Under the pieces are notes generated by a model that saw only the letters and a program-made list of their open reading frames with translations, had not been told where the DNA came from and searched no databases. From Chersky-840 sp963794615 (GTDB lineage: Bacteria > Actinomycetota > Acidimicrobiia > Acidimicrobiales > UBA8190), in NCBI GenBank assembly GCA_963794615.1, contig CAWCEP010000006.1, forward strand, positions 1 to 64,000: DNA of 64,000 bases, read 5' to 3'. The position numbers and the translations under genes are program-made. Position 1 is the stretch's first letter. Every line of letters begins with the position of its first letter. Positions 33,669 to 42,415 of the stretch are shown in pieces.

Positions 33669-35683
33669 GCGATCGGTGGCCTCGGGTCGCCCGACCCCGC
33701 TTCCCCGGCGGTCTCGTCAGAGCTCACCGCGCTCGGCGCACCGGGCGCGACCGCTCCGGTCAGGGCCAGGGTCCGGGGCCCGAGGTCGGCCACGTCCCTG
33801 GCGTCGATCGTTCCGTAGTGGTACGGGTCGGCCAGCACAACCGGGATGCGGGTGAAGTTGTAGGGGGGAACCGGTGTGGGTGTCTGCCACTCGAGACCAC
33901 GTGAGTGCCAGGGGTTGGGCGGAGACGGCTTGGGGTCGATGAACATCGACCACACGAAGTTGACGACGAAGATGATGAACGAAGCCCCAAGGCAGAAGGC
34001 ACCCACCGACGAGATGTCGTTCCAGATCTGGAGGTTCTGTGCGTACTCGAACACGCGTCGTGGCTGGCCCAGCAACCCCACGAAGAACAGGGGGAAGAAC
34101 GTCAGGTTGAAGAAGAGGAACATCGTCCAGAAGTGCCATTTGCCCAGACGTTCGCTCATCTGCTTCCCGGTCATCTTCGGGAGCCAGTAGTAGAGGCCAC
34201 CGAAGAAGGCGAATACGAGCCCGCCCATGATCGTGTAGTGGAAATGTGCCATGACGAAGAAGCTGCCGTGCACGGTGACGTCGACGGGGACGTCTGAGAG
34301 GAAGACGCCGGAGATACCACCGATGAGGAAGTTGAAGAACATGCCGAGGCAGAAGAGCATCGGCACGGCGAAACGGATCTTGGCCTTCCACAGCGTTCCC
34401 AGGCCCACGAGGAAGATGAATCCCGTCGGGATGGAGATCAGCTCCGTCGTCAACATGAACAGCGGGCGCATGTCGGGGTTGATCCCACTCTGGAAGAGGT
34501 GGTGTTGCCACACGAAGAACGACAACAACGCGACACCGATCATCCCGGCGGCCGAGACTCGGTACCCGAAGAGCGGTCTTCTCGTGAAGACGGGCAGGAT
34601 CTCGGCCACGATCCCGAAGCCGGGCAGCGCCATGATGTACACCTCAGGGTGCCCGAAGAACCAGAAGAGGTTCTGCCACAGGAACGAGCTCCCTCCGTGC
34701 TCGTTGACGTAGAAGGCGGTCTGGGCGCTGCGGTCGAGGACCCCGAACAGCCCGGCGGCCACCAGCGTCGGGGTGGCCAGGGTGAGCAGCGCGGCCGTAG
34801 CCAGAATCGACCACACGAAGACCGGGACCCGACCCCAGGTCATTCCCGGGGCACGGTAGTTGATGATCGTGGCGAGGAGATTGAACCCGGCGCAAATCAT
34901 GCCGATGCCGATGACGGCGAACCCGACGAGGTACGCGTCCATCCCTGCCGTCGCCTGCGTCTGGAGCGGCGCGTACCCGGTCCACCCCGTCGGGAAACCA
35001 CCCAGCGGCAGGGCGGTCAGGATGACCAGGTAGCCGGCGGCGAAGATCCACAGGGAGAAGGCCTCGACGCGGGGGAAGGCCATGCGTCTCGACCCGATCA
35101 TGAGAGGAACGAGCCAGTTGCCGAGGGGACCGATGACGATCGACGACGCCATCATCATCATGATCGTCCCGTGCTCGCTGACCACCGAGATGTAAGTGCC
35201 CGGCCCCAGGAGATGGTTCGTCGGGCTCAACAACTCGGTCCGGATCGCCATCGCCAACAGGCCGCCGGTGAAGAAGAACAACAGCACCACGACCGTGTAT
35301 TGCAGGCCGATGACCTTGTGGTCGAGGGCGGGGCCGAAGTAGCGCGTCCAGCTCTTCGAAGGGGCGGGGGGGAGCGGCTCACGGCCGAAGATCTTGGCCA
35401 CCGGATAGTCGAGCATCCCGGCACCGGCCAGCCATCCGACCACACCGATGGACAGGGCGAGGATGGTGGCGACGTCGTTCTGGCCGCTGCCCTGGACGTT
35501 GATGTAGCCGCTGGCGATGCTGTTGCCGAGGAAGTGGCCGAGGGCGTACCCACCCACGGCGCCGACGAGGGCCCGGCCGAGGTGGGGACCGAGCCACTTC
35601 GGGCGACGCCGGGCCCGTCGGGAGGGGGGTCGGGCGTCTCCGGAGTGATCGGACCCGATCGACGGACGCATGTCGAGTGCCAT
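33665..35683 (-). CDS. ctaD: cytochrome c oxidase subunit I
   Basis: 672 aa, longer than usual because of an N-terminal extension of about 110 residues with two extra hydrophobic stretches (ALVGAVGGYALGHFLGNSIA; ILALSIGVVGWLAGAGMLDY). The core is complete: heme a ligand in SEHGTIMMM (His 171), the CuB/Tyr motif FFGHPEVYIMALPGFG, the HH pair in VWQHHLFQSG, and MAHFHYTIMGGLVFAFFGGL with the heme a3 and heme a His residues. Subunit I holds heme a and the a3-CuB centre, reducing O2 to water and pumping protons. Typical A-family aa3 oxidase. Confidence 0.97.
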   Translation of the reverse strand: MALDMRPSIGSDHSGDARPPSRRARRRPKWLGPHLGRALVGAVGGYALGHFLGNSIASGYINVQGSGQNDVATILALSIGVVGWLAGAGMLDYPVAKIFGREPLPPAPSKSWTRYFGPALDHKVIGLQYTVVVLLFFFTGGLLAMAIRTELLSPTNHLLGPGTYISVVSEHGTIMMMMASSIVIGPLGNWLVPLMIGSRRMAFPRVEAFSLWIFAAGYLVILTALPLGGFPTGWTGYAPLQTQATAGMDAYLVGFAVIGIGMICAGFNLLATIINYRAPGMTWGRVPVFVWSILATAALLTLATPTLVAAGLFGVLDRSAQTAFYVNEHGGSSFLWQNLFWFFGHPEVYIMALPGFGIVAEILPVFTRRPLFGYRVSAAGMIGVALLSFFVWQHHLFQSGINPDMRPLFMLTTELISIPTGFIFLVGLGTLWKAKIRFAVPMLFCLGMFFNFLIGGISGVFLSDVPVDVTVHGSFFVMAHFHYTIMGGLVFAFFGGLYYWLPKMTGKQMSERLGKWHFWTMFLFFNLTFFPLFFVGLLGQPRRVFEYAQNLQIWNDISSVGAFCLGASFIIFVVNFVWSMFIDPKPSPPNPWHSRGLEWQTPTPVPPYNFTRIPVVLADPYHYGTIDARDVADLGPRTLALTGAVAPGAPSAVSSDETAGEAGSGDPRPPIA

Positions 35684-35700
35684 GCCCTCAGTCGTCCTTC

Positions 35701-36621
35701 CTATTTGGCCGGACTGGTCGCGCCATACTGCTGCACCTTGCTGTACGGATCGACATTGTCGGGGTAATAGCCACCGTCGGCACCGTTGGCGTCAGGGACG
35801 TAGGTGTAGGAGAACGGCGGCAGGAGCTTGGTGTTGGCCGCGTTCTGGCGTTGCGTGGACTGCGCCCACACGAAGAACTGCGCCTTGGTCACCACGCGAC
35901 CGAAGTTGTACATGGCGCCGTGCCACAAGCCGCAGAGCTCGTCGCAGCGGACAGTGAACTGCCCGAGCTGGTTGGGGGTGGTGTAGGCGATGTTGTCCTG
36001 CGAGGGGTTGGCATCGGCTTTCACCCCGAGCTGGTAGGCCCAGAAGTCATGGATCACGTCGAGCGACGTCACGTGGAACGCCACGGTCGTGTCGACCGGC
36101 AACATCAGCTGCTTGGTCTCGAATCCCCCGAACGTGGGGTAGCGATAGGTCCACGCCCATTGCTGGCCGATGACCTGGATGGGAAGAACATCGTGCGAGG
36201 TGGGCGTCCAGATCGGGTTCGGACCCTCCCCGCCCCCGGCCCCGGCCGGCACGATGAGCTCCACCGTGCCGAAGACGAACACACCGAGAACGATCACCGT
36301 CGAGGTGGCGATCCAGCCCACCTGGATGCCGAGATTGCCGCGGGCCTTGGGCCCACCTTCGGGCTCGGCATCTCCCGAGCGCGACTCACGCCACACGATG
36401 AGCGCATAGGCACCGTATATCCACACGGCCAGCATCACGGGCAAGGCGATCAGGAACAGGACGTTGAAGTCGAACTGTGCGCCACTTGCCGACGACGTCA
36501 TGGCCCCGGGGGGCACGTGAGGGCCGACGGCGAAGTAGAAGACGAGGTCGAGCGCGACCGAGAGCACCACCCAGATGGTGATCAGTCGACGGAAGTGGTG
36601 GGTCTCCGCGCTCGGGCTCAC
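35701..36621 (-). CDS. ctaC: cytochrome c oxidase subunit II
   Basis: 306 aa from GTG 36621, overlapping the stop of the cupredoxin gene upstream. Three N-terminal helices (LITIWVVLSVALDLVFYFAV, NVLFLIALPVMLAVWIYGAY, GWIATSTVIVLGVFVFGTVE), then the CuA domain: IGQQWAWTYRYPTFGG, DVIHDFWAYQLGVKADANPS, and CDELCGLWHGAMYNFG (C-x3-C-x3-H-x2-M). All CuA ligands are present. It accepts electrons from cytochrome c. No C-terminal heme c domain is fused. Confidence 0.96.
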   Translation of the reverse strand: MSPSAETHHFRRLITIWVVLSVALDLVFYFAVGPHVPPGAMTSSASGAQFDFNVLFLIALPVMLAVWIYGAYALIVWRESRSGDAEPEGGPKARGNLGIQVGWIATSTVIVLGVFVFGTVELIVPAGAGGGEGPNPIWTPTSHDVLPIQVIGQQWAWTYRYPTFGGFETKQLMLPVDTTVAFHVTSLDVIHDFWAYQLGVKADANPSQDNIAYTTPNQLGQFTVRCDELCGLWHGAMYNFGRVVTKAQFFVWAQSTQRQNAANTKLLPPFSYTYVPDANGADGGYYPDNVDPYSKVQQYGATSPAK

Positions 36622-37292
36622 GCCACCACCTTGAGGAAGCCGCCCATGTACCCCACCGTGGACATGGGACCGCCGTTGCCGTAGAGGTACCCGAGCCCGC
36701 ACGGGACGAAGCACTGCCACGGATACTGGCCCGGTCCGGGTGACTCGAAAGAGAACTTCACGATGTTGTGCGGCGACTTGGTCGTACACGGTGCGACCGC
36801 ACAGAGGTTGGCGTTCCCGTTGTCGGCGTAGAGGGGGACGCTGATCCCGAGCGTCGGGATGGCGAAGGTGTGCCCTACCCCGTTCCCGGAATTGGAGTCG
36901 ATGACCCGGAAGGTCTTCCCGTTCAACACGGCGTCGTCGCCGATGGTGCCCTGCACCTGGCCCCACTGCTGGTTGCGCAGGGGGGAACCGCCGTCGTACT
37001 GCAAGACGGTCACGTTGATCCTGGTATGGGCCGGGACGTCCCACAGCGTGGTGTGCACCCATTGCCCGCCCGGGGTCTCGGTGAGGTAGGACACCCACGT
37101 CGGGTGGGGTCCGAAGCCGATCGAGCCGACGGTCTGCACCGTGAGGTTGACCGGTGCGCCCGCTTGGTGCCCGGTCGTGAAGTCGACGGTGGGAGGAGAG
37201 GATCGGATGAAGGCCATGGCCGTGAAGACCACCAGGCCGACTGCCACCGCCAGCAGGACGCCGATGATGACGAGTCGTCCGCCGCGGCCCAT
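36618..37292 (-). CDS. membrane-anchored cupredoxin-like protein, degenerate CuA-type motif
   Basis: 224 aa from ATG 37292 (GGAAGCTGAGC upstream); the longer frame to 37466 adds only an Arg-rich lead. One N-terminal anchor (LVIIGVLLAVAVGLVVFTAM), then a beta-rich domain: HTFAIPTLGISVPLYADNGN, SPHNIVKFSFESPGPGQYPW, and QCFVPCGLGYLYGNGGPM. The last stretch resembles the CuA loop C-x3-C-G-x2-H-x2-M, but the His position is Tyr and the Met position is Gly. Stop overlaps the ctaC start by 4 bases. It may bind one copper, pass electrons to subunit II or help load copper. Confidence 0.75.
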   Translation of the reverse strand: MGRGGRLVIIGVLLAVAVGLVVFTAMAFIRSSPPTVDFTTGHQAGAPVNLTVQTVGSIGFGPHPTWVSYLTETPGGQWVHTTLWDVPAHTRINVTVLQYDGGSPLRNQQWGQVQGTIGDDAVLNGKTFRVIDSNSGNGVGHTFAIPTLGISVPLYADNGNANLCAVAPCTTKSPHNIVKFSFESPGPGQYPWQCFVPCGLGYLYGNGGPMSTVGYMGGFLKVVA

Positions 37293-37440
37293 GCTCAGCT
37301 TCCCGATGCCCCAGAAGGCACGCCTGCGCCCACGTTCATACCGTGTCCCCTCGGCCAGCGCTACATGACGACAAGGTGCGCGGCGACGAGTTGCCCACAC
37401 CCCGCCAGCACAGGATGTGGCGGTCGCCTCGGCCAGGACG

Positions 37441-38358
37441 CTAGGCCCCGAACCGTCCCTCGTCAACGACCGTTGGCGTGGGCAACGGTGCGCCGGGCAG
37501 CCGGTGGACCAGGCGTTCGAGGACGTTCGAGATCCCCCCGTCCTCGACCATGGCCCGGCGGAAGACGACGATCAGCGCCGGTACGGCCCAGAAATCGCCG
37601 CACACCCACAAGATGGCCGCCCCGATCTGCTGGTCGGCGAACGGCGACAGCGTGACACCCGGCACGTGGGCGTAGACGCCGTACCACGAAGACGCGGTGA
37701 AGATGCTGAGGGACATGGCGAGGACGAACATCACGACGTTGGTGGCGATGATCGCTCCCCCCTGCCACACGAACGAGGCCCGGGGCCGCATCGGGTGCGA
37801 CGGGATGATCTGCAGCCAGAAGAGGACGCCGGCAGCGAGGAAGCTTCCGTGCATGAGCCAGATGTGGGCGAGCTGATTGTTCTCGGCGAAGTCGAACAAG
37901 GCGGGAACGTGCCACACGACCATCACGGCGTTGAACACGATCAGCGCCGTCCAGGGGTTCCTGACCAGGCGACCGACGGTGCGCAGGGGTCGCGCCCCCG
38001 GCCCAGGAGGACGGCCCGCCCGAGGCGGCGCCGCGCCCCGCACCGGCAACGCGAACAGAAGGGGGACCCAGGGTGCGCCGGCCACGATCAGGATGGGGGC
38101 GTAGAACGAGATGAGGATGTGCTCGATCATGTGCACGAAGAAGTAGTCGTCCGACCAGTAGTCGATGGGGGACTCGACCGCGACCAGCAGGCACACAAGG
38201 CCGGCGTAGAAGACCAAGGAGCGCCAGCGTCGCTGCCGTGTGCGTCGGGGGTCCGAGCGGGCCCGGAGCCGCGCCAACCCCACCTCGTGGGCCGCCACGA
38301 CCGCCGCCACCACAACGAGGAAGGGGTCGAACGACCAGTGTCCCGTCAGGTACGACAT
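37441..38358 (-). CDS. ctaG: cytochrome c oxidase assembly factor CtaG
   Basis: 305 aa, Caa3-type CtaG (PF09678 pattern). Helices include DPFLVVVAAVVAAHEVGLAR, SLVFYAGLVCLLVAVESPID, then the hallmark YWSDDYFFVHMIEHILISFY (HMIEH), LIVFNAVMVVWHVPALFDFA, NNQLAHIWLMHGSFLAAGVL with FWLQIIPSHPMRPR. It is needed for CuB insertion or assembly of the caa3/aa3 oxidase. In the same direction as the structural genes, 148 bases before the cupredoxin gene; that gap has no gene. Confidence 0.93.
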   Translation of the reverse strand: MSYLTGHWSFDPFLVVVAAVVAAHEVGLARLRARSDPRRTRQRRWRSLVFYAGLVCLLVAVESPIDYWSDDYFFVHMIEHILISFYAPILIVAGAPWVPLLFALPVRGAAPPRAGRPPGPGARPLRTVGRLVRNPWTALIVFNAVMVVWHVPALFDFAENNQLAHIWLMHGSFLAAGVLFWLQIIPSHPMRPRASFVWQGGAIIATNVVMFVLAMSLSIFTASSWYGVYAHVPGVTLSPFADQQIGAAILWVCGDFWAVPALIVVFRRAMVEDGGISNVLERLVHRLPGAPLPTPTVVDEGRFGA

Positions 38359-38398
38359 GATCCCGGGCCCGGAACGAGTTCCCGTCGAGGTGGGTGGC

Positions 38399-39598
38399 TC
38401 ACGAAGAGGAGCCGAACGAAATCGGCACAGTCACGGTACCGATCTTGGTCCAAGACGCCGTGGCCGCGTCGAGCCGCCAGTCCATGAACCGGGTCGAGGC
38501 CACGGCCAGAGCGTCGACGACCCCCCCGGATCCCACCACCACGGCGGCGGTCCCCCGAGGCGGCGCCGATGTCGCCCGCCACGGACCACCGGGGCCCGCC
38601 TCGAGCTCGGGGGCCAAGGTCCCGTCCCGTCGCCGCACCAGGACCACGAACCCGCCTCCGGTCTCGATGCCGGTGGACACGACGCGGTCCCCGAGGCCCA
38701 GAGACAGAGCCGGCGACCGCGACCAGACCCCGGCGGTCGAGTCGGCCACGCCGATCAACCCGGTCCGCGACCGCTCGCCCGCCGCCACGAGCGCGTCGAC
38801 GACACCGCCGACGGCAACGAGTCGGAGCACCGTCGTCGTCGCCCCCTCGAGGGGGCCCGTGAGGCGCGGCGCGACCAACCGCCACGTGCCGCCCCGCAAC
38901 CCGAAGATGCCGACGACCCCCGGTGCCGTGCACGTTGCACCCACGAGGCTTCCTCCGGTGCCATCGAGGGCGACCGCGCCGAGCGTGCCCACCTGGCAGG
39001 CTCGGCCCGCCGCCGAAGCAGCGATAACGGCCCGGCTCGCCACCTTCGACCCGATCGACGAGGTGCCCGAGCCCCGCAGTACTTCGCCCCCGTCGGTGCG
39101 CACGAGGGCGATCGACCCCGACCCCGACCCGGCGGCCAGGGCGTCGGGCACGGCGGCGAGCCCCCCTTGGACGAGACCCGGTGACCACGAGCTGCCCTCG
39201 TCGGCGCTCAGGGCGATGGGGGAGAAGACGAGCGCCTGGCTCGGTTCGATGCCGGCGAGCAGACGCGGCGAACCGGCCCCGGCGCTCACGACGAGGCCGC
39301 CGTTGTCGGCGACCCCGGATGGGGTCACGACGCGCCACGGTGCCGTGGCGCCGGCCCGGGCCAGCACCTGCCAGAACGTGTTGACCGGGTCGTTGAGCAT
39401 GCCCATGGCGACGACGGCCACCGCACCGGTGCCGGTCCCGATGGTGGCGTCGAGCGGCGCGCGGACCGAGGGGGCTCCACGGTGCGTCGACGCGTCCGGG
39501 CGGGTGGCGGTCGTCGAGCAGGCGACGAGGCCGGCGGCCAAGACCACGAGCGTCAGGGCGGTGGCGGCGCAACGGGTACGGGCCCAGGCCGCTCTCAC
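38399..39598 (-). CDS. putative lipoprotein with beta-propeller-like repeats
   Basis: 399 aa. GTG 39598 overlaps the stop of the SCO fusion (GTGA). Signal peptide TRCAATALTLVVLAAGLVAC with lipobox LVAC. The rest is rich in Gly/Val/Ala with repeated short strand units (SALSADEGSSW-like, LVRTDGGEVLRGSGTSSIGS, GGTWRLVAPRLTG), as in BNR/sialidase-type propellers, but no Asp-box is exact. Surface-exposed, function unknown. Its place inside the oxidase operon suggests a periplasmic assembly or scaffold role. Confidence 0.75.
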   Translation of the reverse strand: MRAAWARTRCAATALTLVVLAAGLVACSTTATRPDASTHRGAPSVRAPLDATIGTGTGAVAVVAMGMLNDPVNTFWQVLARAGATAPWRVVTPSGVADNGGLVVSAGAGSPRLLAGIEPSQALVFSPIALSADEGSSWSPGLVQGGLAAVPDALAAGSGSGSIALVRTDGGEVLRGSGTSSIGSKVASRAVIAASAAGRACQVGTLGAVALDGTGGSLVGATCTAPGVVGIFGLRGGTWRLVAPRLTGPLEGATTTVLRLVAVGGVVDALVAAGERSRTGLIGVADSTAGVWSRSPALSLGLGDRVVSTGIETGGGFVVLVRRRDGTLAPELEAGPGGPWRATSAPPRGTAAVVVGSGGVVDALAVASTRFMDWRLDAATASWTKIGTVTVPISFGSSS

Positions 39599-41472
39599 GT
39601 GTGGACGACGCGCTCGAGCGCGGACGCCAGGTACCCCGAGAACGACGCCGATGACGCCGACCCTTGGCCGGGCTCGGTGCTGAGGATCTCACGGGTGTGG
39701 CCACGAGCGTCGATCAGGTAGGCGAGCTCGCTGTGGGCGACCATCGCCCCCGCCGGCACGACGGCGGCCTCGATTCCGTAGTCCGCCCAGATCTGGTCGA
39801 GGGCGGCCATCGAACCGGTGAGGTACAACCAGTTCCGCATGTGGTCGAGGCCCTCTTGGCGATCGAAGGCATTGGTAAAGGTGGTGGCCCGGTAGATCGG
39901 GTTGGCCACGACGGCGACGAAGACCACCCGGGTCGAGTCGTGTCCGAGCAGGGTGTTGGCATTGCGGAATTCCTGTGCGATCAACGGGCAGTCCGACGTG
40001 CACACCGGATCGAGGAAGGTGAGCGCGACGGTCCGACCCCGGAGGTCGCCCAGCGACACCACCGCCCCCGACTGATCGATGAGACGGAAGGCCGGCGCGG
40101 GAGTGTCGACGACATTGGGCGTGCCGTCCACGGCCACGGCCAGGATCGGGTCGGCGTTGGGGTCGAGGGACGCGGCGGCCATGGGCACGGCGCCGACGAG
40201 CACGACGGCGATGGCGGCGACGGCGCCGAGGACGCGAGCCAGGTAGCCGGGGGGGACCCGGTCCCACCACGGATGCCGCACTCCGCCCTCGGCGGTCCCG
40301 GCCGCGCCCACCACCACCGGGGCGGGCGACCCGTCGACACCGGCGCGTCCCACGGCGAAGGCCCGAACCGGCACCCTGGTGATGGCCAGGTACCCCGAGA
40401 CCCACACCAGCGCCATGGGCAGCATGCTGTTGGGGTCGGTTCCGACCCCGCCGAGCACCCCGAGGTCCTGGACGAGGACCCAGTCCGCCACGCCCAACAC
40501 CACCGCCGCGACCAGGGCGGGGCGCACGACCTTCTCGTGGGCGGTGCAGAAAGCGATGCCGATCGCAGCCAGGGCGACCACGACGAAGAGGTTGACGGCC
40601 CATCCGTGCGAGGCGTCGAAGTCGCCGAAGGCTCGAACCGTCGACGAGAGGAAGCCGGGCTGAGCGGTCTGGGACATCTGGCGGACCATGGCCGGGAGCG
40701 TTCCCGGTGTCGCCCCTCGCACCGATCCCTGCCAGAAGCCGCGCCCGGGCCACGCCTGGAGCACCGCCATGCCGATCAGGAAGACGCCCATGGCCCGGAG
40801 CACGAGCCGACCGAGCCTCGGGCTGGACCACGATCGATCGGGGAGCGCCACGAGCGCGCCCGCCACGCAGTAGAAGATGACGGCGCCGGGAACGCCGAAG
40901 AGCCACGAGGAGCCCTGGCCGAAGATCCCACCGAATCCTTCGCCGAACACCCAGACGACGAGGCCCCAACCGACGGCCATCAGCCCGGCCAACCGAGACC
41001 AACGGCCCCGGGGGGCGAGGAGCAACATCGCTCCGATCCCAACTTGGAGCCACACCGTGGCGGCGGCCGCCTGGACGGGATGGTCCGTCCAGATCCTCAC
41101 ACCGAGATGCACGACGTCCTGGACCCAGGTCGGCGAGGAGCTCGCCGAAGGCTGGACCACACTGGCGGGGAGGCCGAGCGGCATGGCCGATTGGAGTTGG
41201 AGCAAGCCGTCGACGATCCACAGCACCCCGAATCCGATCCGGAGCACGCGTCGTGCCACCGGCTCGGCGCCGTCGCTCGTGAGCCCCCACGGAGCACCGG
41301 GCGATCCGGGGCCGGCCGAACGCCGGTATTGGGTGGTGCGCAGGACGTTCCACACCAGCGACAGGACCACGAGGATCAACCCGATGAGGAGGACCTGGTG
41401 GAGCAGGGCCGTGTGGAAGGCGGAGACCACCACCGAGTTCCTCGTCTGGAGGTAGGTGCCCATCCCCGGCAT
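39595..41472 (-). CDS. polytopic membrane domain fused to SCO1/SenC copper chaperone domain
   Basis: About 625 aa. Start ATG 41472 (MPGMGTYLQTRNSVVVSAFH) or 41463; the upstream frame to 41577 is Arg-rich and unlikely. Residues 20-430 hold about ten hydrophobic helices, partly like DoxX (GFGVLWIVDGLLQLQSAMPL, AAATVWLQVGIGAMLLLAPR, LRAMGVFLIGMAVLQAWPGR). Residues 465-620 are an SCO domain: VDTPAPAFRLIDQSGAVVSL, DPVCTSDCPLIAQEFRNANT (CxxxC) and MVAHSELAYLIDARGH (third ligand His). It presumably delivers copper or thiols to CtaC from a membrane platform. First gene of the oxidase operon, divergent from the 52-aa gene at 41714. Confidence 0.85.
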   Translation of the reverse strand: MPGMGTYLQTRNSVVVSAFHTALLHQVLLIGLILVVLSLVWNVLRTTQYRRSAGPGSPGAPWGLTSDGAEPVARRVLRIGFGVLWIVDGLLQLQSAMPLGLPASVVQPSASSSPTWVQDVVHLGVRIWTDHPVQAAAATVWLQVGIGAMLLLAPRGRWSRLAGLMAVGWGLVVWVFGEGFGGIFGQGSSWLFGVPGAVIFYCVAGALVALPDRSWSSPRLGRLVLRAMGVFLIGMAVLQAWPGRGFWQGSVRGATPGTLPAMVRQMSQTAQPGFLSSTVRAFGDFDASHGWAVNLFVVVALAAIGIAFCTAHEKVVRPALVAAVVLGVADWVLVQDLGVLGGVGTDPNSMLPMALVWVSGYLAITRVPVRAFAVGRAGVDGSPAPVVVGAAGTAEGGVRHPWWDRVPPGYLARVLGAVAAIAVVLVGAVPMAAASLDPNADPILAVAVDGTPNVVDTPAPAFRLIDQSGAVVSLGDLRGRTVALTFLDPVCTSDCPLIAQEFRNANTLLGHDSTRVVFVAVVANPIYRATTFTNAFDRQEGLDHMRNWLYLTGSMAALDQIWADYGIEAAVVPAGAMVAHSELAYLIDARGHTREILSTEPGQGSASSASFSGYLASALERVVHT

Positions 41473-41713
41473 TGCGCACTCCCCGTGCCGCTGGCCTCGA
41501 CGCGGACTCCTCGCCGCGGCCGCATCATTGCAGATCCCTGCCTCACCGCCGACGCGACGGCGTCGATGGTGCAACAAGTTTCAGCTCGCGCTCAGCTGAG
41601 TAACGCGTGGCTTTGAGACGGGGAGCGCATCCTGGTCGCAGTCGGCACCCGCCGAGCACACCAAGCACAGAAAGGATGGTCTGGACCGTGCCCCCGGCAC
41701 AGTCCAGTCGACG

Positions 41714-41872
41714 ATGATGCTCCTCTACCTGTCCATTCCATTCATGTTGATCGGCATCTCGATCGCACTGACGCCGCTCCTGTGGGCGATGACCCATGGC
41801 GAGCGGCTCCACGATGCGGCGATCCCTGTGCAGGCCCACCCCGATACTCGGGCCCCCGGGACCGGCATCTAA
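41714..41872 (+). CDS. 52-residue single-helix membrane protein
   Basis: ATG 41714 to TAA 41872: MMLLYLSIPFMLIGISIALT followed by PLLWAMTHGERLHDAAIPVQ and a short Pro-rich tail. One helix at the N-terminus and a polar outside or inside tail. The composition is far from random for this GC-rich DNA (many Leu/Ile codons). It is divergent from the SCO-fusion gene. Unrecognised, possibly an oxidase accessory peptide. No long frame covers it on the other strand except a shadow. Confidence 0.55.
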   Translation: MMLLYLSIPFMLIGISIALTPLLWAMTHGERLHDAAIPVQAHPDTRAPGTGI

Positions 41873-41923
41873 CGGGCCCGCCGCGTAGCGCGCCGCGCTG
41901 TCGAGGGCGTAGAGCGGAGCCCG

Positions 41924-42364
41924 TCACCGTCCACAGCGGGCCAGGACCACGGCGGCGGCGAGGTCGCGACTGTGGGTGAGGCTGACCGCGAGCTCGGTGA
42001 TGCCCGCCGCCTCGGCGAGCTCGGCCGCGTCTCCGGTCAGACGGAGCTCGCACCATCCCGAGGGATGGCGGTGCACCTCGATCGACTTCCAGGCGATGGC
42101 GGCGTCGTCGGGCCGCAGCACCTTGATGGTGGCCTCCTTGGCGGCGAAGCGCGCCGCCAGGGAGTCGGCGGCGGCGGCAGCTTCCCCCCCGCAGCTGGCG
42201 ATCTCGTCCGGCGTGAACAGGTGGTGGAGATACCGGGCACCGAATCGGGCCATGGAGGCCTCGACGTCGTCCACCCGGGCGATGTCGGTGCCCACGCGGC
42301 AAAGCCATGTAGCTCTCCCGCCAACGTCGAACGAACCCTCGGAGTCCAATTGTACCCGCGCCAT
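41924..42364 (-). CDS. acpS: holo-[acyl-carrier-protein] synthase (4'-phosphopantetheinyl transferase)
   Basis: 146 aa. Conserved motifs VGTDIARVDDVEASMARFG with the metal Asp, FTPDEIASCGG, LAARFAAKEATIKVLRP with the metal Glu and Lys, and AVSLTHSRDLAAAVVLA at the C-terminus. Transfers phosphopantetheine from CoA to acyl carrier proteins. Slightly longer than typical because of a 20-residue lead (MARVQLDSEGSFDVGGRATW); a GTG inside the domain start (VGTDI) would be too short. It overlaps nothing, and the methyltransferase gene starts upstream on the same strand. Confidence 0.88.
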   Translation of the reverse strand: MARVQLDSEGSFDVGGRATWLCRVGTDIARVDDVEASMARFGARYLHHLFTPDEIASCGGEAAAAADSLAARFAAKEATIKVLRPDDAAIAWKSIEVHRHPSGWCELRLTGDAAELAEAAGITELAVSLTHSRDLAAAVVLARCGR

Positions 42365-42415
42365 GCCCGGCTACTCCGGCCGGATCCGGGGCTTTTCGAC
42401 TTCAGAGGAGGACCA

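Noticed and set aside
34499..35767. 422-codon plus-strand open frame
   Set aside because: Antisense to ctaD, which has every catalytic motif.
39664..41616. 650-codon plus-strand open frame
   Set aside because: Antisense shadow of the SCO-fusion gene; His/Asp/Gly-rich with no hydrophobic core or known motif.
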